Source of the DNA: Sphingomonas naphthae
Lineage (GTDB): Bacteria > Pseudomonadota > Alphaproteobacteria > Sphingomonadales > Sphingomonadaceae
Direction of reading: 5' to 3'
Assembly (NCBI RefSeq): GCF_028607085.1
Contig: NZ_CP117411.1
Coordinates: forward strand, 3,224,001 to 3,288,000
Length of the DNA: 64,000 nt
Shown here: in pieces, positions 56,145 through 64,000 of the stretch
Numbering within the stretch: the first letter of the stretch is position 1
How the letters are laid out: each line of letters begins with the position of its first letter
Position numbers and translations under genes: made by a program
The notes under the pieces: model-generated
Seen by the model: the letters and a program-made list of their open reading frames with translations, nothing else
Databases searched by the model: none
Told to the model about the DNA's origin: nothing

Positions 56145-57384
56145 CGTGGATCACCTTGGCCATGGATCGGATCGCCGCGTCGGTCGAAAGCGAGCGCACC
56201 CAATATTGGGCGATGATGTCGCGCAATTCGCCTTCGGTATCGCTGTCCCACGCCAGCAGCCCGTTAGGCACCGGGGAATCGGGATCGGCGAGCGTTTCGG
56301 CCGCGAATCTGGTGCAGGCGTCGGCGTGGATCGGCTGCACGTCGAGCCGGGCGGGCACGCCGCCCTTCTTCGCGCTGAACCGCTGGATCAGGGCGGGATC
56401 GTTCAGCACGTCGAGCAGCATCTCGCGCGCGGCGCGCCCGCGATCGCCCCGGCCGAGCGGGAAGACGAGGGATTCGCCGTAAATGATATAGGCGCCGCGC
56501 GTGCCGGGGGTGGGGACGCAGGCGAAGTCGCGCCCCGCCTGCTGCCCGGCGGCGATGAATTCCGCCTTGGTCCAGTCGCCGCCGATCTGCATCGCCGCCT
56601 TGCCGGCGATCACCATGCCCGACGCGGCATTCCAGGTGCGCGACGAAACGCCGGCGTCCACCTCGTCGCGCAGCCGGCCGAAGATGTCGAACACCCGGCG
56701 CATGGTCGGGCTGGAGACGGCGGAAGCGTCGTGACGATCCATCACGCGGCGGTAGAAGGCCTTGCCGCCCACCCCCAGCATGACGTTGTAGAACACCAGC
56801 GTCTGGGTCCACGCCTCGCCCGAGAAGGCGAGCGGCACGAAGCCTTTCGCCCGCAGCCGGGCGGCGATGTCGAAGAATTCGTCCCAATTCTCAGGGGGCT
56901 TCGCGTCGATCGCGTCGAGCGCCTGGCGCGAGATGAAGAGCCAGTTGCCGCCGTGGATCGCCAGCGGCTCCATCACGATATGGCCGTTGGCCTGCATCTG
57001 GCGGTAGATGTAGGGGGAATAGCGGCCCTGCCAGCCTTCGCGCCGGGCGCGGGCGTCGAGCGGCTCCAGCACGCCCTGCTTGCCGAAATCCTGCACCGCG
57101 CGGCTCATCGCCCATTGCATCGCGGTCGGCGGCTGGCCCCCGGCGATGCGGCTGATCGCGAGCGCGCGGCCGGCGTGGATGCCGGTGACGGCGGTTTCGG
57201 TCCAGCGGCCGCCGCGCTTCTCGTAGGCGGCGACGATCTCGTGGATGGCGGCGGATTCACCGCCGCTCGTCCAGCTGTGGATCACCTCGGCCACGGGCCT
57301 GCCGTCGTCCTTGCGCCCGCATCCCGCGAGGCACAGCGCCAGAGCCGTGACGAAGCCGGCCCCCGCCCGCCGCCGCGATGTCAT
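56134..57384 (-). CDS. ABC transporter extracellular solute-binding lipoprotein (CUT1/UgpB-like)
   Basis: About 416 residues. A lipobox ends in LCLAGC, giving a lipidated Cys22. The mature part has the two-lobed binding-protein fold: EVIHSWTSGGESAAIHEIVA, RAVQDFGKQGVLEPLDA, AMQIGGDWTKAEF and RGAYIIYGESLVFP. It captures the glycoside in the periplasm and delivers it to the permeases encoded downstream. The ATG at 57384, with GAAGGGTGATGGG upstream, was chosen. The TonB receptor gene ends 67 bases upstream. Confidence 0.9.
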   Translation of the reverse strand: MTSRRRAGAGFVTALALCLAGCGRKDDGRPVAEVIHSWTSGGESAAIHEIVAAYEKRGGRWTETAVTGIHAGRALAISRIAGGQPPTAMQWAMSRAVQDFGKQGVLEPLDARARREGWQGRYSPYIYRQMQANGHIVMEPLAIHGGNWLFISRQALDAIDAKPPENWDEFFDIAARLRAKGFVPLAFSGEAWTQTLVFYNVMLGVGGKAFYRRVMDRHDASAVSSPTMRRVFDIFGRLRDEVDAGVSSRTWNAASGMVIAGKAAMQIGGDWTKAEFIAAGQQAGRDFACVPTPGTRGAYIIYGESLVFPLGRGDRGRAAREMLLDVLNDPALIQRFSAKKGGVPARLDVQPIHADACTRFAAETLADPDSPVPNGLLAWDSDTEGELRDIIAQYWVRSLSTDAAIRSMAKVIHDAA

Positions 57385-57451
57385 CCCATCACCCTTCGAT
57401 ATCCGGTCGGTCGCCGCCGCACCCCGAGGGTCAGGATGCGGCGGCGGGCCA

Positions 57452-59656
57452 TCAGAAGTTGACCGTGACGCGGCCACCGAAGGTGCGCGGCGGGGCATAT
57501 TGATAGACATAGGCCGATCGCGTGGCACCGGTCGGATCGAAAGCATAGCTCAGGATCAGCTTATCCTCGATATTGCGCACGAACGCATCCACCTGCCACG
57601 CGCCGCTGCGCGGCTTGTAGGTGAGGGTGAAATCGGAGCGGTGGTAGCCGCCCTGGCGATCGGTGCCCCGGTTGAAGAAGGTGAAGTAGGTCTCGGATTC
57701 GATGTGCGTCTGGAGGCGCGGGGTGAGCGTGCCCGACGCCAGCTCGAAATCGTGGCTGTAGCCCAGATTGACCGACCAGCGCGGCGCCTGCGGCGGGGTG
57801 TTGCCCGCCAGCTGGGTGTTCACGCCGTTAAAGAGCACCGCGAAGTTGGTATATTCGGCATGGGTGTAGCCGACGAAGGCATCGAAGCGATCGGCCGGGG
57901 TCGCCAGCCAGTTCAGCTCGACCTCGGCGCCTTTGTACCTCGACTTGCCGGCATTGACGACGAGGTTGCGGGCGGTGCCGTTGATGTTGACCGACTGGGT
58001 GACCTGCTGGTCCGAATAATCATACCAGAAGGCCGCCAGATTCACCTGGAGCGTGTTGCCGAAGAAGCGGTTCTTCGATCCGATCTCGTAAGCGGTGATC
58101 TTTTCGGGATCGTAGCTCGCCAGATCGGTGAAGCCGCCATCCTTGAAGCCCGTGTCGAACTTCGCATAAAGCAGGTGGCGCGGCGTCGCCTGCCAGTTGA
58201 GGCCGGCATGGTAGGTCCAGATCTTGGACGCCGCATCGCTCGCCTGCTGGGTCGTGGTGTAGTTGATCGCACCCGTGCTGTAGAAGGCATTGGTGTTGGT
58301 GATCTGGTTGAAACCCGTGCGGTGCTTGTCGTTATCCGAATAGCGCGTGCCGGCCTCCACCTCGACCGTGTCGGTCAGCTTGTAGCCGACCTGGCCGAAC
58401 AGCGCCTTCGATTCCGAGACCACGTCGGGATAGCGATAGCGCTGGAGCACCGACGCGGGCGCCAGCAGCGCGGCCTTGCCGGGATAATCCTCGATCAGGG
58501 TCGTCAGGTCGTTCTTCTCGCGGAAGTAGAAGCCGCCGATCTGCCACTTGAGCGGGCCGCCCGCCTTGGAGGTGAGGCGCAGTTCGTGGTTCCACGTCTC
58601 CGGCTTCTCGACCTGGTTGAACGACAGGTTCTGGCGGGGGCCGCCATAGACCGTGCCGTAATTGGCGAGGCGCTTGAAATCGACCGAGCGGAAGCCGCCG
58701 AGATAGGTGATGTTGGCGATGCCGAGATCATAATCCACGTTCCAGCGGATCGCGGTCGTCTCGAGGTGGAGGAAGCCGCCCTGCGTCAGCGAGAAGGTCT
58801 TGCCGTCGCCAGGGATGGCCGGCTTGTTCTCGAAATCGGTCGTGCCGTTCGCGCCGTTGCGCCAGGCGATCGCCTGCGGCACCGGGCCGACGCCGTTCTG
58901 GAAGGTATATTCGCCGCTGAGCGTGACCGAGAAGCGGTCGGTCGGCTTGAACAGCGCGGTCAGGCGGGCCGCCTTGCTATGCTCGTCGTCGCCGTCGCGC
59001 GCCGGATAATTCTCGCGATAGCCGCTATGGTCGCGCGTCTGGAAGGCGGCGCGGATCGCCAGCGTATCGGTGACGGGCAGGTTGACCATGCCCTTGGTGA
59101 TGAAGGCATCGTAATTGCCGGCTTCGGCCGAGACCGAGGCGGCGAAATGATCGAGCATCGGCTTGCCGGTGACGATATTCACCGCGCCGCCGGTGGCGTT
59201 GCGGCCGAGCAGCGTGCCCTGCGGGCCGCGCAGCACTTCGATCCGGTCGATATCGAAGATCGCCGCGTTCAGGCCGACGGCGCGCTGCGAATAGGTGCCG
59301 TCGATGCTGAGCGCGACGGCGGGATCGCCGATTTCCGACGTGTCGCGGCTGGAGACGCCGCGGATCGAGAGGATCGCCTGGGTGTGCTGGGCCTGGAAGC
59401 TGAAGCTGGGCGCGATGCGGGCGAGATCCTCGACCGAGCCGACATTGTTGCGCTTGATCGCCTCGGGATCGATCACGCTGATCGCGATCGGCGTCCGCTG
59501 GAGGACGGAGGGGCGCTTCTCGGCGGTGACGACGATGTCGCCGAGACCTTCGGCCGCCGGCTGCGCCGTGGTGGTCTGGGCGTAGACGGGCGTCAGTGCG
59601 ACGAGGCTTGTCGCGACCGGCAAGGCGGCGCGCGCGATCCGAAGTAGAGCATTCAT
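57452..59656 (-). CDS. TonB-dependent outer-membrane receptor, first gene of the glycoside-uptake operon
   Basis: A protein of 734 residues: signal peptide (RIARAALPVATSLVALTPVY), TonB-box-like DIVVTAEKR, plug (~45-160, with RTPIAISVID and IRGVSSRDTSEIGDPAV, DRIEVLRGPQGTLLGRNATG) and a barrel ending in GGRVTVNF. This plug type is the large CirA-like class of sphingomonads used for carbohydrates, aromatics and other organics rather than iron. The ATG at 59656 has AAGGGG 8 bases upstream. Two copies of the shared operator lie 231-275 bases upstream. Co-directional ABC importer and GH3 genes indicate an organic glycoside as ligand. Confidence 0.92.
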   Translation of the reverse strand: MNALLRIARAALPVATSLVALTPVYAQTTTAQPAAEGLGDIVVTAEKRPSVLQRTPIAISVIDPEAIKRNNVGSVEDLARIAPSFSFQAQHTQAILSIRGVSSRDTSEIGDPAVALSIDGTYSQRAVGLNAAIFDIDRIEVLRGPQGTLLGRNATGGAVNIVTGKPMLDHFAASVSAEAGNYDAFITKGMVNLPVTDTLAIRAAFQTRDHSGYRENYPARDGDDEHSKAARLTALFKPTDRFSVTLSGEYTFQNGVGPVPQAIAWRNGANGTTDFENKPAIPGDGKTFSLTQGGFLHLETTAIRWNVDYDLGIANITYLGGFRSVDFKRLANYGTVYGGPRQNLSFNQVEKPETWNHELRLTSKAGGPLKWQIGGFYFREKNDLTTLIEDYPGKAALLAPASVLQRYRYPDVVSESKALFGQVGYKLTDTVEVEAGTRYSDNDKHRTGFNQITNTNAFYSTGAINYTTTQQASDAASKIWTYHAGLNWQATPRHLLYAKFDTGFKDGGFTDLASYDPEKITAYEIGSKNRFFGNTLQVNLAAFWYDYSDQQVTQSVNINGTARNLVVNAGKSRYKGAEVELNWLATPADRFDAFVGYTHAEYTNFAVLFNGVNTQLAGNTPPQAPRWSVNLGYSHDFELASGTLTPRLQTHIESETYFTFFNRGTDRQGGYHRSDFTLTYKPRSGAWQVDAFVRNIEDKLILSYAFDPTGATRSAYVYQYAPPRTFGGRVTVNF

Positions 59657-59886
59657 ATCCAGTCCCCTTATCCCCAAAAGCTCTTGAAACTCCCCCGGCC
59701 TGCCGGACCCGACCGGCGAAACCCTAGCCATCGGAACGGTCTTCGGGACGTCGCCCTGCCCGGCGGGCAGCCCATGCCGCCCGCCCCGGACAGGCGCCAC
59801 CGCGCCGTTCCTTTTGGTTCACCCTGCTTTCAGCCGTTGTGCGGCCAGACGTTTCGACCTCTCGTCGGGGCCTTGTTTCGTCGGAA

Positions 59887-59904
59887 TGCACAGTAGGCTG
59901 ACGA
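59887..59904. promoter_or_regulatory. operator copy 1 (model TCGTCAG-N4-CTGACGA)
   Basis: TGCACAG-TAGG-CTGACGA. The right arm is perfect and the left matches in the inner CAG. It is 27 bases from copy 2, upstream of the TonB-receptor operon. Confidence 0.5.
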
Positions 59905-59913
59905 TTTTGAAAC

Positions 59914-59931
59914 TGTCCAGTGTGCTGACGA
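59914..59931. promoter_or_regulatory. operator copy 2 (model TCGTCAG-N4-CTGACGA)
   Basis: TGTCCAG-TGTG-CTGACGA. The right arm is perfect. With copy 1 it forms a tandem pair, as expected for cooperative binding by a dimeric FCD-type GntR regulator. A possible further half-site follows at 59938-59943. Confidence 0.5.
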
Positions 59932-60098
59932 ATATTTAATCAGCATACGTCTCTTTTTTGCAACAATCCTGTGATCCGCTTCCGTTGGCCGCCATGCTAT
60001 TGCGCGCCCGGCCAATGAGAATTCGTTTGCGCCGAGGCACCACCTCGAAAAAAGCGAAATGGCCGTCTGCCGCCAGTGTGGCGCCCTCGGCGCCTCGC

Positions 60099-61073
60099 TC
60101 AGAGGTCCAGCACGAGCGTCGATGACTTGGCCCGCGAGCAGCAGGGCATGATCGTGCCGAGCTGGTCGTGCGCGGCCGCCGTGCGGATCGAGTCGCGATG
60201 GTCGGGCTCGCCCGCCAGAACGCGCGTCTCGCACGCGCCGCAGATGCCCTGTTCGCAGGAATAGAGGATGTCGACGCCGGCGCCGATCAGCGCCTCCAGC
60301 ATCGTCTCCCCCGGTTCGACCCGCACGATCGTGCCCGACCGGGCGAGCGACACCTCGAACGCACCGTCGTCTTCCGAGAGTGGCGGGGCGTCCGCCGCGA
60401 ACCGCTCCAGCCGCACCTGATCGGCCGGCCGGTCGGCGCACAGCGCCTCGAACATCGCCGCCATCCGCTGCGGCCCGCAGCAATAGAGATAGGCGTCGGC
60501 CGGCACGTCGGCGATCACCGCCTCCAGGCTTCGCCGCGAGGGATCATCCGAGCCGTGGATGTGGCAATCCCCGCCCGCGCCGAGGATATCGGCGAAGGGC
60601 GCCGCACGGGCCTCCCTGCACCAATAATGCAGTTCGACCGGGCGGCCGAGCGCGCGCAGCCGTTCGAGCATCGACAGCACCGGCGTGATGCCGATGCCGC
60701 CGGCGATCAGCACGGTGCGCGGCGCATCCTCGTGCAGCGGGAAGAGATCGCGCGGGCGGCCGATCGCGATCGGCATGCCGACCTGCGCCTGTTCGTGCAG
60801 GAAGCGCGATCCGCCGCGCCCGGCCGTCTCGTGCTTGACCGCGAAGGCGTAGCGATCGCGCCGGGTGGCGGGCAGCAGCGAATATTGCCGCACCAGCCCG
60901 CCCGGCAGATGCACGTCGACATGCGCGCCGGGATTGGCCGGAGGCAGGCTCTCCGCGCCGTCCGCCGGCCCCACCTCGAACAGGCGGATCGTGTCGGTCA
61001 GCCAGCGGATCGCGTAGAGCCGCGCCGCGATCGGCGTGGCCACGGGCAGATCAATAGACACCGTAAGCGACAC
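60099..61073 (-). CDS. Rieske-oxygenase reductase, VanB-like (FMN/NAD plus 2Fe-2S)
   Basis: A protein of 324 residues: flavin-binding domain with the RQYSLLPA motif, NAD-binding domain with TVLIAGGIGITPVLSML and YCCGPQRM, and a C-terminal plant-type 2Fe-2S domain with CEQGICGAC and a fourth Cys in IMPCCS. It passes electrons from NAD(P)H to the Rieske oxygenase encoded directly upstream, whose 3' end it overlaps by 23 bases. The GTG at 61073 with AGGCAGG in front was used; a GTG at 61061 is also possible. Confidence 0.9.
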   Translation of the reverse strand: MSLTVSIDLPVATPIAARLYAIRWLTDTIRLFEVGPADGAESLPPANPGAHVDVHLPGGLVRQYSLLPATRRDRYAFAVKHETAGRGGSRFLHEQAQVGMPIAIGRPRDLFPLHEDAPRTVLIAGGIGITPVLSMLERLRALGRPVELHYWCREARAAPFADILGAGGDCHIHGSDDPSRRSLEAVIADVPADAYLYCCGPQRMAAMFEALCADRPADQVRLERFAADAPPLSEDDGAFEVSLARSGTIVRVEPGETMLEALIGAGVDILYSCEQGICGACETRVLAGEPDHRDSIRTAAAHDQLGTIMPCCSRAKSSTLVLDL

Positions 61074-62094
61074 CCTGCCTAGCGAGCCATGCGCGATATT
61101 TCATGCCGAGCAGGTCGGTGCGGTGGTGCAGTTCCTGCCGCAGATCGACCGGAATGCGCTCGGGCCGCTGCGTGTCCACGATCGCGGCATCCTGCGCGTA
61201 GACCAGATCCTGACGGCGGCGCACGTCGGCCGGGGTCGGCGCGGGATCGAAGTTCATCGCGCAGCAGATGCGGACGATGCTGGTCTGCTCGTCCACCATC
61301 TGCGCGGTGAGGAAGGTGCAGAAGCGATCCGCCTCATTCCCCTCATGCGCGCGCGCCGGATCCGAGATGATGAGCCGCTTTTTGAAATAGGCCACCAGCG
61401 GCCGCATGATCCGGTAGGCGTAGAAGGCGATCACCGGCACTTCGCGCGGATCGCCATAAGGCTGGGTCACCTGCACCTCGGAGGAGACGAGCCCCTCCTC
61501 GCCCTCGGTCACCTCGTACGGAAGGATCGGATCGGGATTGTCCATCAGCCCGTTGACCCCGGCGTGGACGAAGGGGAAGTGGCTGGGATCGACGAAATTC
61601 TCGAGCGCGCGATAGCCCGATTTGAAGCGATAGGGGCCGCACGACACCTTGATGAAACTGGCGTCATCCCATTCCGGGAACGCCGGAATGTCGCGCGCGG
61701 GCGTGCCGATGCAGGCCCAGACGAAATTATACTTTTCCTGCGCGTGATGCGTCAGCGCTTTGGCCTTCTTCATCGGCGGCTCGCCGGGGGCGGCCGGAAT
61801 CAGCACGCACTGGCCCGACCCCTCGTAATTCCAGCCGTGATAGGGGCAGATCACCCGATCGTTCCGGATGAAGCCCTTGGACAGGCGGGCGCCGCGATGG
61901 ATGCACAGATCCTCCCACACATGGACCGTGCCGCCGCTGTCGCGCCACGCGACCAGATCGCGCCCGAGCAGGGTGACGGGCACCAGTTCGCCGGCCGGAA
62001 AATCCTCCGCGAAGCCGATCGCGTGCCAGTCGTTGAGCATCACCTCGTCGGCGCAGGGCTCGGGATCGGCGACGATGGGTCTGACGAGATTCAT
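61051..62094 (-). CDS. Rieske 2Fe-2S aromatic oxygenase, terminal component (VanA-like)
   Basis: A protein of 347 residues. The Rieske centre is C64-I-H66 and C83-x2-H86 (CIHRG, CPYHGW). The mononuclear iron site is ENFVDPSHFPFVHAG (Asp169, His172, His177), and the third-ligand Asp is probably in AQDAAIVD. The length and layout suit single-component VanA-type O-demethylases and related monooxygenases acting on methoxy-aromatics or other ring substituents. It is in the middle of the GntR-Rieske-reductase operon, with its ATG overlapping the GntR stop. The substrate is not determined. Confidence 0.9.
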   Translation of the reverse strand: MNLVRPIVADPEPCADEVMLNDWHAIGFAEDFPAGELVPVTLLGRDLVAWRDSGGTVHVWEDLCIHRGARLSKGFIRNDRVICPYHGWNYEGSGQCVLIPAAPGEPPMKKAKALTHHAQEKYNFVWACIGTPARDIPAFPEWDDASFIKVSCGPYRFKSGYRALENFVDPSHFPFVHAGVNGLMDNPDPILPYEVTEGEEGLVSSEVQVTQPYGDPREVPVIAFYAYRIMRPLVAYFKKRLIISDPARAHEGNEADRFCTFLTAQMVDEQTSIVRICCAMNFDPAPTPADVRRRQDLVYAQDAAIVDTQRPERIPVDLRQELHHRTDLLGMKYRAWLARQGVAYGVY

Positions 62095-62855
62095 GCTTTG
62101 GCTCCGATGGTCGGGAGGGTCTGGCCGGCCGCGCGGGCCCGGCTGATCTGGTGAAGGGTGATCTTGCGGATTTCGATGCGCGACTGGCCGATATGGCCCC
62201 GGATCAGCCGCTCGGCCCTGGCCGCCTGACCCGCCTCGATCGCGCGCAGGATCGCGCTATGCTCGGCATAGGTGGCGGCGATGCGATCGGAGCGGACGAA
62301 ATCGAGGCGGCGGATCACGCGGATGCGATCGGTCAGCCGATCATAGGTCCGCAGCATCTCCGGGCTTTGCGCGAGGCGGATCAGCGAGCGGTGGAAATGC
62401 TCGTCCGCCTCGGCGACGGCCGGGCCCTCGACCTGCCGTTGCCCCTTGGGCGCGGTCCAGAAAGCCAGCAGGTCGGACAGGTCGGGCTTCTCGCCGGACG
62501 CGCAGATGCGGCGAACGGCAAGCGCCTCCAGATCGATGCGGAAGTCGTAGAGTTCCTCATAATAATCGCCATCGAGCGGCCGGATCTGCCAGCCGCTATG
62601 GCCACCGACATGCTCGAGCAGCCCGTCGTGGGCGAGGACGTGGAGCGCGAGGCGCAGCGGCGTGCGGGAGACGCCGAACATGTCCGCCAGCTCCTGCTCG
62701 GCATAACGCTGGCCGGGCGGGAGGGTGAAATCGAAGATGCTTTGGCGCAATTTCTCATAGGTGCCCTGCGCCAGCGAACTGCGCTGGCCATCCGCCTCCA
62801 CCGCCGGGGTGATGGGCAGGATCGCGCCGGTTTCGCTCGTTTCGACTCGCTTCAT
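62091..62855 (-). CDS. GntR-family regulator, FCD (FadR/VanR) subfamily
   Basis: About 254 residues. The winged helix (~30-95) has LADMFGVSRTPLRLALHVLA. The FCD effector domain (~105-240) has FRIDLEALAVRRI and metal-site histidines in HFHRSLIRLA, YAEHSAILRAIEAG and GHIGQSRIEI. FCD regulators are usually repressors released by a catabolic intermediate. As the first gene of its operon it is likely autoregulated. Operator copies 3 and 4 lie directly upstream, copies 1 and 2 before the TonB-receptor operon, making it the best candidate for the common regulator. ATG at 62855 used; an in-frame TTG at 62867 is less likely. Confidence 0.9.
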   Translation of the reverse strand: MKRVETSETGAILPITPAVEADGQRSSLAQGTYEKLRQSIFDFTLPPGQRYAEQELADMFGVSRTPLRLALHVLAHDGLLEHVGGHSGWQIRPLDGDYYEELYDFRIDLEALAVRRICASGEKPDLSDLLAFWTAPKGQRQVEGPAVAEADEHFHRSLIRLAQSPEMLRTYDRLTDRIRVIRRLDFVRSDRIAATYAEHSAILRAIEAGQAARAERLIRGHIGQSRIEIRKITLHQISRARAAGQTLPTIGAKA

Positions 62856-62883
62856 TCGGGATCCCAAACCGCATCCAATATGA

Positions 62884-62901
62884 TCGTCAGCAGGCTGATA
62901 T
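62884..62901. promoter_or_regulatory. operator copy 3 (model TCGTCAG-N4-CTGACGA)
   Basis: TCGTCAG-CAGG-CTGATAT. The left arm is perfect; the core TCAGCAGGCTGA is palindromic. It lies 28 bases upstream of the GntR start, as expected for autorepression. Confidence 0.55.
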
Positions 62902-62993
62902 TTTGGGCGATGGAAATCGTCAATCGGCCGAGAGGTCGGGTCGCTGTGAAAAACGCACGGTTCCGGACGCGGGGAAATTGCCGCAATGTCTTT

Positions 62994-63011
62994 TCGTCAG
63001 TATAGTGATGA
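62994..63011. promoter_or_regulatory. operator copy 4 (model TCGTCAG-N4-CTGACGA)
   Basis: TCGTCAG-TATA-GTGATGA, an imperfect palindrome with 8 of 10 pairs when extended by one base on each side. It lies 54 bases upstream of the DUF1116 ATG at 63066. Confidence 0.55.
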
Positions 63012-63065
63012 AAATGCCGCACCCGTTTCGCCGGGCCGGCCACCTCCAGCCGGACCGACCCCGCC

Positions 63066-64000
63066 ATGACCACGCCGCTCGAAACCCGGATGGAGCGGGC
63101 CGCCCCGATGCTCACCGGCGCCCTGACCCTGCGCGATGCGATCGGATCGGGCGAGGAACGGCTGCTGCTCCACGCGGGGCCGCCCTATGCCGGCCCCGAA
63201 GCGATCCCCGCCCCCGTCCGCAACGCGGCGATCGCGGCGATGTTATTCGAGGGCTGGGCGGCGTCTTTCGATGAAGCGGCCGAGGCGATCCGGCTTGGCG
63301 CGGTCAGGATCGCGGCCGCGCAGGATCATGGCGTCGTCACGCCGCTGGCGTTCGTCGTCTCGCCCTCGATGGCGGTGCTGCGGGTCGAGGACAGCGCCTC
63401 CGGCCTCAGCCGCTACGCCCCCGTGAACGACGGCAAGCCACAGGGCGCGCTGCGCTTCGGCGTGTTTTCGACCGAGGCGATCGCGCGGCTGCGGCGGATC
63501 GCCGACAGCGTGGCGACGCTCGATGTCGCTCTGTCCGAACCGATCGCCCTTCTGCCGCCGATGGCCGAGGGGCTGGCGGGCGGCGACGATCTGCACGGCG
63601 TGGTGGCCCACGCCAACGCCCTGCTCCGCGACCGCCTCCGGCCCCGCCTGAGCGGCGCGATGGCCGACCATCTCGATCAGGCCGACCAGTTCGCGCTCAA
63701 CGCCATCATGGCGGCCTGCGCCGTGCTGCTGGCCGCCTGGGGTGACGGGAGCGAGGGGATGGTGACCCGCCTCGGCGGAAATGGCGTGGAGGTCGGCTGG
63801 TCGATCGCCGGGGAAAGCCTGTGGCGCCGCGCGCCATCCGCCCCGCCGCGCGGCATCCTCTTTTCGGATACGGCGGCCACCCCCCTGCCCTCGATCGGCG
63901 ACAGCATGGTGATCGACGCCTGCGGCTTCGGCGCGGCGGCCCTGCGCCATGCCCCGGCGCTCCATGCCTCGCTGGAAGGGCATATCGACGAGACGGGCAG
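63066..64000 (+). CDS. DUF1116 family protein, cut by the window end
   Basis: 311 codons are visible before the right edge. The frame is open from ATG 63066 to 64000. The DUF1116 pattern is recognisable: AAAQDHGVVTPLAFVVSPSM, RYAPVNDGKPQGALRFGVFS, ALNAIMAACAVLLAAWGD and LGGNGVEVGWSIAG. Some DUF1116 proteins are linked to oxamate carbamoyltransferase (AllG/YlbE) with FdrA-like partners, which may lie beyond the window. The gene is divergent from the GntR gene and shares its regulatory region, including operator copy 4, so it is probably in the same regulon. Its role is unknown. Confidence 0.8.
   Translation, partial: MTTPLETRMERAAPMLTGALTLRDAIGSGEERLLLHAGPPYAGPEAIPAPVRNAAIAAMLFEGWAASFDEAAEAIRLGAVRIAAAQDHGVVTPLAFVVSPSMAVLRVEDSASGLSRYAPVNDGKPQGALRFGVFSTEAIARLRRIADSVATLDVALSEPIALLPPMAEGLAGGDDLHGVVAHANALLRDRLRPRLSGAMADHLDQADQFALNAIMAACAVLLAAWGDGSEGMVTRLGGNGVEVGWSIAGESLWRRAPSAPPRGILFSDTAATPLPSIGDSMVIDACGFGAAALRHAPALHASLEGHIDETG

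Larger units (their letters stand above)
59657..60098. other. promoter region of the glycoside-uptake operon
   Basis: These 442 bases lie between the reductase gene (stop at 60099) and the TonB receptor gene. They contain two 18-bp operator copies, an AT-rich stretch around 59930-59960 and, near 60080-60094, a GGCGCC/GGCGCC hairpin that may end the reductase transcript; a run of six A lies further away. No gene was found. Confidence 0.6.

Overview
The window looks like the chromosome of a sphingomonad (Alphaproteobacteria, Sphingomonadales). This is inferred from the high GC content, three TonB-dependent receptors with their own TonB, an isovaleryl-CoA/methylcrotonyl-CoA carboxylase locus, GC-rich hairpin repeats next to a DUF559 nuclease, and a dense set of oxidoreductases and hydrolases. 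No rRNA, tRNA, CRISPR array or classical insertion sequence was seen.

Layout. 1-870: mostly non-coding, with a gene fragment at the left edge. 0.87-7.1 kb: a ThDP-dependent decarboxylase/synthase-like enzyme divergent from a TonB receptor, then a CSS-EAL c-di-GMP phosphodiesterase. 7.2-12.5 kb: leucine catabolism on the minus strand (ivd, mccB, mccA); mccB and mccA are separated by a 0.5-kb cassette in which inverted hairpin repeats enclose a DUF559 nuclease gene on the other strand. 12.5-15.8 kb: LysR regulator, trmL, DUF885 hydrolase. 15.9-20.0 kb: iron-uptake block (siderophore receptor, Sel1 protein, TonB) with two matching Fur-like boxes at the same distance from two starts. 20.1-27.5 kb: a seven-gene minus-strand operon (YcaC-like hydrolase, alginate-export-type porin, luciferase-like monooxygenase, an SDR lacking its catalytic Tyr/Lys, GNAT, pirin, HSL esterase) divergent from a LysR gene. 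27.6-33.1 kb: two decayed genes (KefB antiporter, alpha/beta hydrolase) among MDR and SDR oxidoreductases and hydrolases. 34-41.6 kb: a CusBAC-like RND efflux operon with its two-component system. 41.7-44.3 kb: a hybrid histidine kinase.

44.7-64 kb is the most coherent catabolic region. A flavin monooxygenase/RidA/DUF1028 unit and a LysR gene face a nine-gene minus-strand operon: TonB receptor, sugar-type ABC importer (binding protein, two permeases, ATPase), GH3 beta-glucosidase, class II aldolase, D-2-hydroxyacid dehydrogenase and M20 amidohydrolase. Upstream lie a GntR/FCD regulator, a VanA-like Rieske oxygenase and its VanB-like reductase, and a divergent DUF1116 gene cut by the window end. 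Four copies of an imperfect operator (model TCGTCAG-N4-CTGACGA) occur only upstream of these units in what I read: two before the TonB-receptor operon, two between the GntR and DUF1116 genes. This suggests one regulon that would import a glucoside across both membranes, remove glucose and oxidise the (probably methoxylated or nitrogen-containing) aglycone. The substrate is not determined by the sequence.

Many genes overlap by ATGA or GTGA, so most clusters are probably translationally coupled. Long open frames antisense to the GC-rich genes were treated as shadows.
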